A stretch of 64,000 bases of DNA from an uncultured Pseudomonadales bacterium (GCA_949372635.1 CASIAB010000007.1:357221-421220); one strand, 5' to 3'. Counted from the stretch's first letter, positions 34,627 through 44,790 are shown. The notes: generated from the sequence alone by a model not told the origin. Program-made: numbers and translations.

Positions 34627-35877
34627 ATGTATGATCCCCAAATCAACGAGTTCGATATAGTCATAGCCGGCGCGGGCATGGTTGGGGCCAGTCTTGCTTG
34701 CTTGCTTGCCAAGTCCCCGCTGCGCATTGCATTGATAGATCGCAAGCCTCTTGTTCAATACAAGGGTAACAATAGCTCAGAACTTCCTAGTGATAATTTC
34801 GACCCCCGAGTCAGTGCCGTCAGCCAGGCATCACAACAACTCTTTCGACAGCTTGGAGTCTGGGAGGACATGGAATCTGCTCGCGTCTGCAACTACAGTG
34901 CCATGGAAGTCTGGGACGCTGAGGGTACAGGCTCGATTGGTTTTTCGGCAGCGCAGATCAATCAGCCTGAGTTAGGTAGCATCGTAGAGAATTCGATCAT
35001 CATCGCAGCGCTACACAAGCGGATTGAGCAGCTTGAAAATGTATTTCCAATAACGCCATTCTCCATAGAGTCCTTTGAGTACATTGAGCGTAGAGACGGC
35101 TCAATAGTAAAACTAATCGCAGACGATGGGCAGGCAATTCGCGCACCTCTAGTTATTGCAGCGGACGGCGCAAGCTCAAAGTTAAGAGCGCTGGCCAATT
35201 TCGAGTGCCGTGAATGGGACTATGATCAGCACGCACTTGTAACCACGGTGCGTACACAACTGCCGCATAACAACACTGCACTCCAACGTTTCATGGAAAC
35301 AGGCCCGCTTGCCTTCTTGCCGCTGCGTGCGGAGACAAAGGATGACGCCCAGCATTTTTGCTCAATCGTCTGGACGATGCTGCCCAACCAGGCAGAGCGG
35401 GCTATGTCTTTGAGTGAGGATGAATTTAATGCAGAACTTGCTGCCGCGTTAGAGTCTAAGCTCGGCGCTATTGAGTGGAGCGATAAACGCTTTGTATTTC
35501 CACTCAGACAACGCCATGCCTTGGACTATGTAAAGGAAAGTATTGTGCTTGTAGGAGACGCGGCCCATACAATTCATCCTTTAGCGGGCCAAGGTGTGAA
35601 TCTTGGTCTGTTGGATGCGAAGGCACTGGCAGAGGAATTGCAGCGCGGTATCGAGGCAGGTCGATCTGTTGCTGATCCTACCGTTTTGCTTCGCTACCAG
35701 CGTCGACGTAAAGGCAACAATCTCTCGATGATGTGGCTGATGGAGGGATTCAATCGGCTTTTCGCACAACAAGATCTCAGTATACGCTGGTTACGTAACA
35801 TCGGGATGAGCGCAGCAGATAAGGTGATGCCGATTAAGAATCAGATGATACGCAAGGCAATGGGGCTCGATAGTTAA
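34627..35877 (+). CDS. ubiI: UbiI/VisC-type FAD-dependent ubiquinone hydroxylase
   Basis: This 416-aa FAD monooxygenase has the Rossmann start FDIVIAGAGMVGASLACLL, the middle VIAADGASSKLRALANF, and the second FAD motif IVLVGDAAHTIHPLAGQGVNLGLLD. By position and similarity it is UbiI (2-octaprenylphenol C5 hydroxylase), though UbiF-like specificity cannot be excluded. In many gammaproteobacteria it directly follows ubiH; here a three-gene minus-strand block lies between them. A weak hairpin terminator follows at about 36.1 kb. Confidence 0.85.
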   Translation: MYDPQINEFDIVIAGAGMVGASLACLLAKSPLRIALIDRKPLVQYKGNNSSELPSDNFDPRVSAVSQASQQLFRQLGVWEDMESARVCNYSAMEVWDAEGTGSIGFSAAQINQPELGSIVENSIIIAALHKRIEQLENVFPITPFSIESFEYIERRDGSIVKLIADDGQAIRAPLVIAADGASSKLRALANFECREWDYDQHALVTTVRTQLPHNNTALQRFMETGPLAFLPLRAETKDDAQHFCSIVWTMLPNQAERAMSLSEDEFNAELAAALESKLGAIEWSDKRFVFPLRQRHALDYVKESIVLVGDAAHTIHPLAGQGVNLGLLDAKALAEELQRGIEAGRSVADPTVLLRYQRRRKGNNLSMMWLMEGFNRLFAQQDLSIRWLRNIGMSAADKVMPIKNQMIRKAMGLDS

Positions 35878-36665
35878 GGAGCATCTATTTTGTTCGAGAC
35901 CTAATGATTGCCTTTCCCTCGCGAACTACTAAGCATGCCATTACTCATTATTTGCACACGATCCTCTATTAGCTTTTCCACTGGCGCATTATCTGTCAAA
36001 GCATATTTCTCAGGCCAGTTCTGATGAATGATAGCAGCGCTTATCAAGCCAGAATTTCTCAGAGTTACAATCCCGTGCACTGCGACTCACACTAAAAGCG
36101 CTGTGTTTAGCAACGCTTTTTTAACACTACCGTGGTGGTAGTTACAGCCTGACTTTTTGGATCGGTTAACATCGTTTCCTCAAAAAAATCAAATTTGAAA
36201 GTTGTAACGCAGATAAATTTGCAAGATATCGTTGTTGCGGAAATTGTAAAAAATGGAGCCTCGGTCGCTGCCATAGTCTACCCATAGCAGCCCCGTCAAC
36301 ATTGGTGCGAGCAGAAGCACTGAGGACATCATGATGGTTGGTATTCGATTAGATATAGTGAAGTTTGCCAAAGGCTTGATAAGAGCTGTCATCCTGAAAT
36401 TCCATACACACAGCAGGGGTTGGCTGTCCCGTTTATTATTTTTCTAGACCAGCAGAATTGAAACTTCACCAACTTCGGGGGTCAATGTATTGCCTGATGT
36501 GAGCCGCGTAAAGTAAGCATTATTAATATGATTATCTAGGCTCTAAATTTAAAAACTGTATATATAAGAATTTCTTATGAAGATTTCTTAAAGTCAGTCG
36601 ATACTACTTTTGTGCGAAAATTCGGGCTAAATTGGAGCCTGAGCACTTAAGGGAGTAGTCGTAGT
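35878..36665. other. Intergenic, about 790 bases, AT-rich
   Basis: It holds the terminator at 36094-36122 and otherwise no supported gene. The minus ORF 36189-36392 has no ribosome site and an upstream stop. Its end (NNDILQIYLRYNFQI) loosely resembles an outer-membrane beta strand but has no barrel before it. The stretch from about 36470 to 36660 should hold the promoter of the next small gene. Confidence 0.5.
36094..36122 (+). terminator. Probable rho-independent terminator
   Basis: AAAAGCG pairs with CGCTTTT (with an inner TG/CA pairing), followed by TT: a 7-bp stem with a T run about 215 bases after ubiI. Confidence 0.6.
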
Positions 36666-36854
36666 ATGTCAAAGGAATCTAATTTCCCGTTTGATCTGGA
36701 TCTCAGTACTTTAGATACAAGCAGTATTACTAATATTCTGGGCGATATTGAAATGCACATGCCTCTAATGGAAAGTGAGGGTGATGTGACGCAATTATTG
36801 CAGGTAAAAGACTTTTTCGAGTCCGAACTTAAGGATGAGCGCCGTCTCCACTGA
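36666..36854 (+). CDS. Small acidic protein of unknown function
   Basis: This 62-aa ORF has a GGGAG about 10 bases before the ATG. It is soluble and acidic (FPFDLDLSTLDTSSITN, ILGDIEMHMPLMESEGD), with a charged helical end (VKDFFESELKDERRLH). I recognise no family and it has no Cys or membrane segment. It stands alone between ubiI and the exported methyltransferase-like gene. Possibly a real small protein; the evidence is the ribosome site and non-random composition. Confidence 0.5.
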   Translation: MSKESNFPFDLDLSTLDTSSITNILGDIEMHMPLMESEGDVTQLLQVKDFFESELKDERRLH

Positions 36855-37068
36855 CCCTAGTAACAGCCGTAAAATGGCCTTCTAGAACGAGTTTTCGACT
36901 CGTCGAATAACTGTGTACTACCCACCTTGCTTGGTTTATGCTCGAGAACCTTTGTATAAAACTTAGACTTAAACGTAAATGCTTTCAAAGAGATTCTCCA
37001 GGTAAAAGCAATCATTAACGATACTCGGCAGGATCAACACTAGGAACACCCATAGAAGGGTCATCATT

Positions 37069-37776
37069 ATGAAATCCGTATTATCTTTGCTCGCAGTATG
37101 CAGCATAGCCTGCAGCAGCGCCCAGGCGCTAGATATGGCCGCTCTAGAAAGAGCGATGGCAAATTCTGATCGCCCAGCGGCTGATAAAGAAAGAGACGCC
37201 AGCCGTCAAGCTCCAGCTGTATTGGATTTTCTTGGCCTAGAAGCAGGAATGACGGTGCTGGATGTTAATGCATCCGGTGGCTGGTACACAGAAGTCTTAT
37301 CCTACGCAGTAGGATCTAACGGCCAGGTACTTATGCAGAACCGTCCAGGCGGTCGATCTGCAGAGGCAGCGACTGCTAGAGCGGGCCGACTTGCTAATGT
37401 AGATGAGTGGCTAACTGATATTTCCGATATCTCAGCGAGCTCAGTGGACTTTGCAATCACAGCACTGAACTTCCATGATTTTCACAATTCCAATCCTGCC
37501 GCAGCTCAAGGTATTCTGGGACAGGTTATGGGTGCACTAAAATCCGGTGGAATATTGACTGTGATTGATCACAAGGGTACGTCTGGTGCGGACAATGTGA
37601 CTCTGCATAGAATCGCATTCGATGATGCTGTTAAGGCAGTGCTAGAATCCGGTTTTGTATTGGCAGGTGCTAGTGACGTGCTAGACAACGACGCAGATAA
37701 TCATTCGGTAGGTCCATTCGATCCGTCATTGGAGCGCAATACCGATCGCATCGTACTTAAGTTTATGAAGTTATAG
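37069..37776 (+). CDS. Exported class I SAM-methyltransferase-like protein (COG4798 type)
   Basis: This 235-aa protein has a signal peptide (LSLLAVCSIACSSAQA) followed by a Rossmann methyltransferase fold. Motif I is degenerate: MTVLDVNASGGWYTEVLSYA, where most enzymes have D/E-x-G-x-G-x-G. Later come VDFAITALNFHDFHN, a motif-IV-like strand, and GGILTVIDHKG. The family is annotated as predicted methyltransferase, yet the signal peptide sends it to the periplasm, where SAM is not expected. Its true ligand is unknown. The gene has its own terminator. Confidence 0.82.
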   Translation: MKSVLSLLAVCSIACSSAQALDMAALERAMANSDRPAADKERDASRQAPAVLDFLGLEAGMTVLDVNASGGWYTEVLSYAVGSNGQVLMQNRPGGRSAEAATARAGRLANVDEWLTDISDISASSVDFAITALNFHDFHNSNPAAAQGILGQVMGALKSGGILTVIDHKGTSGADNVTLHRIAFDDAVKAVLESGFVLAGASDVLDNDADNHSVGPFDPSLERNTDRIVLKFMKL

Positions 37777-37872
37777 TATAGAAACTAAAGTTCAGTAGCT
37801 ATTGTTCGATTAGCTATAGTTTTTAAATGTAGCAGTACGAAACTTTACTAATTTATAGCAAGATAAAAAGTG

Positions 37873-37905
37873 AAGGGTCTTGGTGCTAACTAAGACCCTT
37901 TTTTT
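37873..37905 (+). terminator. Rho-independent terminator
   Basis: AAGGGTCTT, loop, AAGACCCTTTTTTT: a 9-bp stem with a T7 tail, about 100 bases after the methyltransferase-like gene. Confidence 0.92.
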
Positions 37906-37938
37906 ATTCCTAGTTTGATTTCATAGTCTGAGTGTAGT

Positions 37939-39769
37939 TTGGAAAACCAAGATCCTCAAAATTCTATTAAGAAATTCCTTGCGGTATTTCAATATAGTGG
38001 CGTCGCCCTAAAGATCGTCTGGAGTACCAGCGCGAAGCTCACGATCGCAATGGCCTTGACGACTCTGGTGTCCGGCTTTCTCCCAGCGGTTGATTGCTTC
38101 TGTGGGAGGCCTATTCGTCGACGTAGTTTCCAATGCTTTTCAAGATGATGGCAGCAACGCAGAACAATTGCGCAGCGATGCACTTTACTATGTGTTTCTG
38201 GAAGCCGGGTTAGTTGTCTTGATGACGGGAGCCCAACGTATCAGCACGGTCTGCCAGTCCATATTGCGTGTATTATTGGGCAACAAGATCAACGTAATGA
38301 TTCTTGAAAAGGCTCTTACTCTCGAGCTAGCTCACTTCGAAGATGCGGAGTATTACGACAAGCTTGTTCGTGCTCGTCGTGAAGCATCAAGTAGACCACT
38401 TAGCCTCGTTATAAAGACGTTCGATTTATTCAGGGATGTTATCGCTCTTACTACAATTGGTATATGGCTTTTTCAATTTTCTCCTTATGCAGTATTACTA
38501 CTTGGCCTAGCTGGCGTTCCTGCATTCCTTGCTGAGGCGAAATTTTCAGGCGAGGCATTTCGGATACACCGTAGGCGTTCAGCCGAACGGCGCATGCAGA
38601 TTTATCTAGAAATGGTGCTGACGCGCGAAGATGGTGTTAAGGAAGTAAAGCTCTTGCAGTTGGGTAGGTTGTTCCTAGAACGTTACGTGGATATCTTTCG
38701 CAACATCTATAAAGAAGATAGATCTCTGGTTCTAAGAAGAGGATTCTGGGGGTATATTCTAGGGCTGTTTGCTAGCGCGGCGTTCTATTTCGCCTACGGT
38801 TGGGTAGGCTTTGCTGCCATCGCGGGCGCCATTACTATCGGGCAGATGACGATGTACATCGCACAGTTCCGCCTTGGCCAGAATTCAGTTACAAACAGCC
38901 TGACCTCGATAAATGGTATGTATGAAGACAATCTCTATCTGTCGAATCTTACTGAATTCTTGGAGCACAAGGTGCCGGAGCATACGGGAAATAAGGTGCA
39001 GGGTCCTGACCCCGCCGACGGAATTCGATTCGAGAATGTTACTTTTTCCTATCCCGGCGCGCAGACGCCCGCCTTGAACTGCGTCAATTTGCATATCATT
39101 CCCGGCCAGAGTCTAGCAATTGTAGGTGAGAATGGTAGTGGCAAGACCACGCTGATTAAATTGCTTACTCGCCTGTATGCTCCAACCGAGGGACGAATAC
39201 TCGTCGATGGATTGGATTTGCAAGAGTGGGACCTTGATACTATCCGTGAAAAGGTTGGAGTGATATTTCAGGACTTTGCTCGTTACCAATTGATTGTTGG
39301 CGAGAATATTGGAATTGGCGATGTTGATAGCATCGGTGAAGACGATCAAATTTCCGAAGCGGCACGCAAGGGTATGGCTGAGGCATTTGTGAAAGATCTA
39401 CCACACAAATATCAGACGCAACTCGGCACTTGGTTCAAGGACGGACAGGAATTGTCCGGCGGTCAGTGGCAAAAAATCGCGTTGTCTCGCGCCTTCATGC
39501 GGAGCAAAGCGGAAATATTGATTCTGGATGAACCTACGGCGGCTATCGACGCGCGAGCCGAGGCTGAAATCTTCGCGCACTTTGGTGATCTAACCAATAA
39601 TCGAATTTCAATTATTATTTCTCATCGATTCTCAACTGTACGCATGGCTAATCATATTATCGTACTAGAGAAGGCGGAGATTATGGAGCAAGGCAGCCAT
39701 CAACAGTTACTTGATCTCGATGGGCAGTACGCTACTCTGTTTAATCTGCAAGCAAAGGGTTATCAATAG
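37939..39769 (+). pseudogene. ABC exporter (MsbA/HlyB type, fused TM-ATPase) with a single frameshift
   Basis: Two ORFs join end to end. The first (TTG 37939) reads to LTTLVSGFLPA; dropping one G at 38088-38089 continues it as LIASVGGLFVDVVSNA in the second ORF. The joined product is about 609 aa, the normal length of a half-transporter. The second part has the remaining TM helices, EMVLTREDGVKEVKLLQL as coupling region, Walker A GENGSGKTTL, signature LSGGQWQKIALSRA, Walker B ILILDEPTAAID and the H-loop SHRFSTV. There is no C39 peptidase domain. The break removes the first TM helix from the main ORF, so the gene is probably dead unless the base is a sequencing error or slippage site. The substrate is unknown. 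Confidence 0.85.
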
Positions 39770-40399
39770 ACATAGAAAGCCCATTCCTCTATCTCTTCGT
39801 TGGCTTTCTCGCCTGCTTACTAGGCACTATTCCAGTCGGGCCGATCAATTTGGCGGTAGTAAAGACAACTATCGACTACGACCGCCGCAGTGGTATCGAG
39901 ATTGCATTCGCTGCCTCAATAATTGAGAGTCCGCAGGCGCTGATTGCCACATGCTTCGGTGCGCTAATGAGCTCTTTCCTCGATGGAAATGTCTTCGTTA
40001 AATTTTCTTGGTGTTTATTTTTATAGCCTTGGCTGTTTTTATATTTACCCGTAACTCAGAGCCCACTCTGGGGAAAAGGAAAAGTAGGCCGGTATCATTT
40101 TTCGAAACGGGTTAATAATCTCTGGACTGAATCCTCAGGCCAAAGTGTTTTGGGTCTTCGCATTGGCGACAATCAGTCAGTACTTCGAGTTTCAATATAT
40201 GGGGCTGACTTTGGCCGGATTTCTGCTTGGAGTATTCATTGGCAAGTTGGCCGCGTTGTGCCGCTTTGTTGTAGCGAGCACTTATTTGAGAGCCTGGCTA
40301 CAAGAAAGCACTACTCTAGTTAATCGCTTGATGTCAGGTATATTGCTATTTATTGGTTTAACTCAGGGATGGAACGCGGTAAATTCCTTAGTAGTTTGA
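39766..40399 (+). pseudogene. LysE-family amino-acid exporter, frameshifted twice and lacking a start codon
   Basis: The ORF track shows only the last 84 aa. Reading upstream, the frame from ATA 39766 gives DIESPFLYLFVGFLACLLGT, then IPVGPINLAVVKTTIDYDRR up to NVFVKF, a typical LysE N-terminus. A missing base near 40007 shifts the frame to LVFIFIALAVFIFTRNSEP, and a second near 40110 shifts it to LIISGLNPQAKVFWVFALAT, the LysE middle signature. The position where ATG is expected is ATA, with an aaaggg ribosome site upstream. It overlaps the stop of the ABC gene by 4 bases, so the two were once an operon. Confidence 0.82.
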
Positions 40400-40418
40400 C
40401 AAGAGCGCTTTCAAGTGA

Positions 40419-40814
40419 ATGCCTAAATTTCAGCAGCCCAATAAGAAAACTTCCAGAACCTCGGATCCAGTGAAGTTTGGGAGGGATCTGCGCGGCATCG
40501 TCAGAGCGCGGACTCGTCTCGCTGTCTGCTTCTGGACTCTACCGGTGTATGTTGTGGCAATCTGGATGCTGCTTAAAAATGGGCGCAGCATTGATTCTAT
40601 GATGTGGATCTACATGGTTGTCTACGCTGGTTTTGCGATCGACATGTCGATGAGAAATTGCCCTAACTGTCGCAAACAATTTTATGTAAAAAGCATTTTC
40701 CTAAATTTGCTAACCAAGCAATGCGTGCATTGTGGACAGGCATCGGCTCCTACCGAATCTTCCCCGAAAGACTTTGCTGGAAAGCCAAAGAACGAAGACG
40801 ATGCTAAGAAGTAG
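40419..40814 (+). CDS. Membrane protein with C-terminal zinc ribbon
   Basis: This 131-aa ORF starts about 20 bases after the LysE remnant. It has two membrane segments (RLAVCFWTLPVYVVAIWMLL and MMWIYMVVYAGFAIDM), then a four-Cys zinc ribbon (NCPNCRKQFYV with CVHCGQA) and a charged Lys-rich tail. I do not recognise the family. Its last 100 bases overlap the decayed 3' end of the NatB-like remnant on the other strand. It appears intact amid pseudogenes; whether it is expressed is unclear. Confidence 0.6.
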   Translation: MPKFQQPNKKTSRTSDPVKFGRDLRGIVRARTRLAVCFWTLPVYVVAIWMLLKNGRSIDSMMWIYMVVYAGFAIDMSMRNCPNCRKQFYVKSIFLNLLTKQCVHCGQASAPTESSPKDFAGKPKNEDDAKK

Positions 40815-41460
40815 CACAATGGTGGTGCCAACCACGTCGATAACTGGAGGATCGGCAGCTGCGCGATTCATCATAAGGTGGGGAGTGAATAGAGGGAGCC
40901 AGAACATGATTCGAACTATCGTGCTGTCTGGATTGCAAACCACAAACACCATCATCGCGAGTGAGATCAACTGAATCATGATCATCGGCATCGACGGTGC
41001 TTCTTTTAAGGTATTACACAGACTGCCTATTGCGAGAAACACACTGAAGTATAGCTCATAACTAGCGAAATAATAGAACACGAACCGGGCGATTAATTCA
41101 AAGCTGAGGATAAATTCAATATTTGATCTACAAGCTCTGTCTGACTGCTTTGATAGAGCGTGATAAATAGAAAGAACGAAAGCAACCATATCGCTATAGT
41201 TGTCAATCTTGATAAGCCGATGCCTAGAATTTTTCCCATCATAAGTTCACCCGGCATCACCGAGGCGAGCAACACTTTAATTAAGCGATTCATTAATTAT
41301 TCGATTTCTCCTCTATCGTGTCGTTTATCCGGTATTGAACGCTCTGTATTAAGAATATAAACATCAGATACACGAAACCTATCGGCGCGAGTTCCCGGAA
41401 GGTGTCTGCTACGCTGAACTCTTCTTCCTCCAAAGAGGTAGCATAAGGAAGCAGGGGTAA
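40740..41460 (-). pseudogene. NatB-like ABC-2 permease remnant, truncated and multiply frameshifted
   Basis: Three minus-strand ORFs give successive parts of one ABC-2 permease. The first contains FVYLMFIFLIQSVQ and TIEEKSN; the second RLIKVLLASVMPGELMMGKI; the third the late membrane part SLCNTLKEAPSMPMIMIQLI and MFWLPLFTPHLMMN. The order EEKSNR-IEVLLSS-P-ELM-GKI is a NatB hallmark. Between the first two, an apparent 11-base insertion (an AATTAATGAAT-type duplication) breaks the frame; a further shift lies near 41105. The N-terminal third and any natA ATPase gene are absent; the remaining 5' end abuts the nhaD terminator. This is a clear pseudogene. Confidence 0.8.
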
Positions 41461-41478
41461 AAGGTTATAGAAAGAACG

Positions 41479-41513
41479 AAAAAAGGGAAGAGCAATGCTC
41501 TTCCCTTTTTTTT
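41479..41513 (-). terminator. Strong rho-independent terminator (nhaD)
   Basis: AAAAAAGGGAAGAGC, loop AAT, GCTCTTCCCTTTTTTTT: a 15-bp stem with a poly-T or poly-A on each side, about 30 bases after the nhaD stop. It works for the minus strand and could also stop plus-strand transcription. Confidence 0.93.
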
Positions 41514-41545
41514 GCACCTCGAATCAGGTGCAATCCTACCAGGCT

Positions 41546-43063
41546 CTAATCGAGCCAGTTGTACATAATGATGCCGGCAACCGAAGAAGTGACTAAAAAG
41601 TACGGTAGCGCCATATAGATCATGCGTCCATAGCCTAGTCGAATTCGCGGTGCGATTGAAGACATTAGCAAGAACAGGAATGCAGCCTGACCATTTGGTG
41701 TGGACATGCTTGGGATACCCGTTCCCATTACCACGGCGACTGACTGAGCCTCGAAGATCTCTCGACTCATTAAGCCCTGTTCCATCAACGGTGTTATTTG
41801 ATTCATGTAAATCGTCGCTACAAACACATTGTCACTTATGGCAGATAAGAAGCCATTGGTAAGGAATACCATGAAGACCTGCTGGCTACCTTCCATCGCC
41901 AATACCCAGTTCATGACTGGCGTGAACATCTCCTGGCTATTGATCATGGCAACGATGACGTAGAAAACGACTAGCAGTGATGCGAAAGGAAGTCCTTCCG
42001 TAAATGACTGCCCGATTGAATGCTCGTCGGTAACGCCTATCAATGATGAGGCGAGGATGATTACACCTAAGCCAATAAGTCCTATCTCGGCAAGGTGAAG
42101 AGATAGGGCAACAACCATTAAGATCGCTACTGCAAGCTGAAAATAGATTACTAAGGTGTCTCCCTTGGTGGCTTTCTGTTTTAGCTTTTCATTTTCATCC
42201 GCCAGAATTTTCCTCACGGCAGCTGGCAGCTCAGCACCGTAGCCAAACCAACCCATCTTCTCTAAAACAAAACAGGTAAGTATGCCTGCTATAAGTGTTG
42301 GTATCGTAGCTGGCCCAACCATTGTGGCGAATGTAACGAAGTCCCATTCGGCGGCGCTGCCAATAACGATGTTCTCGGGCTCGCCCACGAGCGTACATAC
42401 GCCGCCGATGGCCGTGCCAATAGCGCCGTGCATGAGAAGCCCGCGCAGGAACTTACGAAAACCATCGAGGTCTTCACGGTGCAGATCTTCAATGTGATTA
42501 TCTTGGCTATCTGCTGGGTCGTCGGTAAAACCTATCTTCGAAACCACTTTGTCATAGACATCATAAAAGGCTGTGGCGAGAGCTATGAGAACTGCCAGAA
42601 TCGTTAGCGCATCTAGGAAGGCAGACAATACTGCCACGACCACAATGGTGGTGACATTCATGATCACTCTGGACTTGATGCCTAGTAGCACCTTGTTCAT
42701 GGACATAAACAGCATTTCTCTCAGGAAATGCACGCCGGCCACCATGAAGATAACTAGCAGGATTACGGGCAGACCGTGCTCCACTTCTTCATAGACATGG
42801 TGGGTGTCGGTGAGCTGCATCACCAGCACTTGTATCGCTAGCAGGCCGCCCGGTTGCAGTGGGAAGCATTTTAGCGCCATGGCGAGTGTGAAAATGAACT
42901 CGAAAAGAATTATCCAAGAAGTAATTAGTGTGCCAAGCGCGAAGTAAAAAACAACGTTCAATACAAGAGCCGCTAATACGGCTTGCTTATACCAAACAGG
43001 CGTGTTCCCTAGAAACATCGCAAGTGGGGTATCGGGGTAGTGGTGAGTTGTTGATGAGGACAT
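41546..43063 (-). CDS. nhaD: NhaD-type Na+/H+ antiporter
   Basis: This 505-aa inner-membrane protein has about twelve hydrophobic segments and the NhaD/ArsB-fold signature: HGAIGTAIGGVCTLVGEPEN, with acidic and polar residues for ion transport, FLTNGFLSAISDNVFVATIY, and VVMGTGIPSMSTPNGQAAFL. It expels sodium in exchange for protons at alkaline pH, fitting a marine or saline habitat. It is monocistronic with its own strong terminator; the gap to gltD (about 220 bases) should hold its promoter. Confidence 0.93.
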   Translation of the reverse strand: MSSSTTHHYPDTPLAMFLGNTPVWYKQAVLAALVLNVVFYFALGTLITSWIILFEFIFTLAMALKCFPLQPGGLLAIQVLVMQLTDTHHVYEEVEHGLPVILLVIFMVAGVHFLREMLFMSMNKVLLGIKSRVIMNVTTIVVVAVLSAFLDALTILAVLIALATAFYDVYDKVVSKIGFTDDPADSQDNHIEDLHREDLDGFRKFLRGLLMHGAIGTAIGGVCTLVGEPENIVIGSAAEWDFVTFATMVGPATIPTLIAGILTCFVLEKMGWFGYGAELPAAVRKILADENEKLKQKATKGDTLVIYFQLAVAILMVVALSLHLAEIGLIGLGVIILASSLIGVTDEHSIGQSFTEGLPFASLLVVFYVIVAMINSQEMFTPVMNWVLAMEGSQQVFMVFLTNGFLSAISDNVFVATIYMNQITPLMEQGLMSREIFEAQSVAVVMGTGIPSMSTPNGQAAFLFLLMSSIAPRIRLGYGRMIYMALPYFLVTSSVAGIIMYNWLD

Positions 43064-43284
43064 CTAATGCTTCCTTTTTTATAGATTTTCTGGCGCTCTG
43101 AATGCACCGGTGACAAATATACTGGTGTTGGGGGCACTTTGCTAAATTTTTCGTAAGTTTATGAACTTTTCGGCGTTAGGGTTCGATTCGGCCTTGCGCG
43201 GCTGCTAACACGACAGGATTATCATTGTTTAAGAGTCTTTTTTTGGGATGAATCGTGGATCCCCTGGTCTTAAAGCCGGATATT

Positions 43285-44724
43285 CTATTCCTCGCTTAGG
43301 AACGTATCGATCTTCTCGGCTACTAGTCTGCCCTCATCGATAGCGCGAACCACCAGTGATTGTCCGCGGCGGCAATCGCCTGCTGCAAACACCTTCGCCT
43401 TGGATGTTTGAAAATCGCGATACTCAGCTTTGTAATTAGAGCGTCGATCGAGTTCTAGGTCTAAGGATTCATTAAGATAGTGCTCCGGCCCTAAGAAGCC
43501 CATGGATAGGAGGATTAGGTCGGCTTCCCAGAACTGTTCACTACCAATAATCTCATTGAATTTCTCATCGACATTCACCGTGTTGATGCCCTTTAGTTGT
43601 CCATCGGCATCCCTCACGATCTCTTTTCCAGAGATTGAATACACTCGAGGATCATTGCCGAATTTCTCGGCGGCTTCCTGATGGCCATAATCTACTCTGT
43701 AGATTTTGGGCCACAGAGGCCAAGGGTTGTCGTCTGCTCGATCGAGAGGGGGAATGGACATGATCTCGAAATTCACTAATGACTGACAGCCGTGTCGTAG
43801 GGAGGTGCCTATACAGTCGGTACCGGTATCACCGCCACCGATGACGATGACTTTCTTGCCCTTCGCACTTAGATAATTGTCGTCTTCTAGATTCGAATCC
43901 AAAAGGCTTTTCGTGTTCTTGTGCAAGAACTCCATCGCTAGATGAATGCCCTCGCCTTCACGGTTTGGAATGTTAAGGTCGCGCGCGGTAGTAGCACCGG
44001 TCGCTAATAGTAGTGCATCGTTGTCGTTCAATAGCTGTTCAACATCAACGCCATTCTCGCCACTGCCGCCTACATCGGCATTGGCGACAAAATTAATACC
44101 TTCTTCTGCGAGTATGTTCACGCGCCTATCGACGACGTCCTTCTCTAACTTCATGTTGGGGATGCCATACATCAGTAACCCGCCAATGCGGTCGTCTCTC
44201 TCATAGACTGTGACGTTATGTCCAGCAAGGTTCAGCTGCGCCGCTGCTGCTAGTCCTGCAGGGCCTGAACCGATGATCGCTACCCTCTTATCGCTACGCT
44301 GCTGTGGAGGGTTCGCAAGTACCCAGCCATTCTCGAAACCCTTATCCGCTATTGCGCACTCGATGTTCTTGATTGTTACTGCGGGCTCGTTAACGCCGAG
44401 GACGCAGGCTCCTTCGCAAGGTGCAGGACAAACACGTCCAGTGAATTCTGGGAAATTATTGGTTTTATGAAGACGATCTAGCGCTTCTTCCCAGCGACCC
44501 TTGTAGATCAGATCGTTCCATTCAGGAATTAGGTTGTAGACCGGGCAGCCTTCTTCGGATTGGCAAAAGGGCACGCCACAGTCCATGCAGCGAGCACCTT
44601 GACTGTTCAGGAGTTCGTCGTTGTGGCTTGTGTAAATTTCCTCATAGTCCAGCAACCTATCCATCGCATTGCGATAAGGCTCGGTCTGGCGAGTAAATTC
44701 CTTAAACCCTGTTGGCTTTCCCAT
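43285..44724 (-). CDS. gltD: Glutamate synthase (NADPH) small subunit
   Basis: This 479-aa protein has the N-terminal [4Fe-4S] cysteine pattern ([22 protein letters not shown] and [12 protein letters not shown]). An FAD fold ([21 protein letters not shown]) and an NADPH fold ([20 protein letters not shown]) follow, then [15 protein letters not shown] at the end. It supplies electrons from NAD(P)H to GltB. It lies 66 bases downstream of gltB on the same strand, the usual gltBD operon. Confidence 0.96.
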   Translation of the reverse strand: MGKPTGFKEFTRQTEPYRNAMDRLLDYEEIYTSHNDELLNSQGARCMDCGVPFCQSEEGCPVYNLIPEWNDLIYKGRWEEALDRLHKTNNFPEFTGRVCPAPCEGACVLGVNEPAVTIKNIECAIADKGFENGWVLANPPQQRSDKRVAIIGSGPAGLAAAAQLNLAGHNVTVYERDDRIGGLLMYGIPNMKLEKDVVDRRVNILAEEGINFVANADVGGSGENGVDVEQLLNDNDALLLATGATTARDLNIPNREGEGIHLAMEFLHKNTKSLLDSNLEDDNYLSAKGKKVIVIGGGDTGTDCIGTSLRHGCQSLVNFEIMSIPPLDRADDNPWPLWPKIYRVDYGHQEAAEKFGNDPRVYSISGKEIVRDADGQLKGINTVNVDEKFNEIIGSEQFWEADLILLSMGFLGPEHYLNESLDLELDRRSNYKAEYRDFQTSKAKVFAAGDCRRGQSLVVRAIDEGRLVAEKIDTFLSEE

Positions 44725-44790
44725 TTAGCTCTAACCCTTTCTACTAATCTTCTGTAACGGCGTATTGCGTGCTATAGAATTATTTAGCGA

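Noticed and set aside
36189-36392. Minus ORF of 67 aa ending like an outer-membrane beta strand (LQIYLRYNFQI)
   Set aside because: No ribosome site, no barrel upstream, and a stop just before the start; composition follows the AT-rich background.
36557-36575. ctgtatatataagaat, looked like a LexA half-site
   Set aside because: No CAG at the right spacing, and the downstream gene has no SOS role.
37939-39769. The ABC exporter as the transporter for the double-glycine peptide
   Set aside because: It lacks a C39 peptidase domain, is frameshifted, and is 20 kb away.
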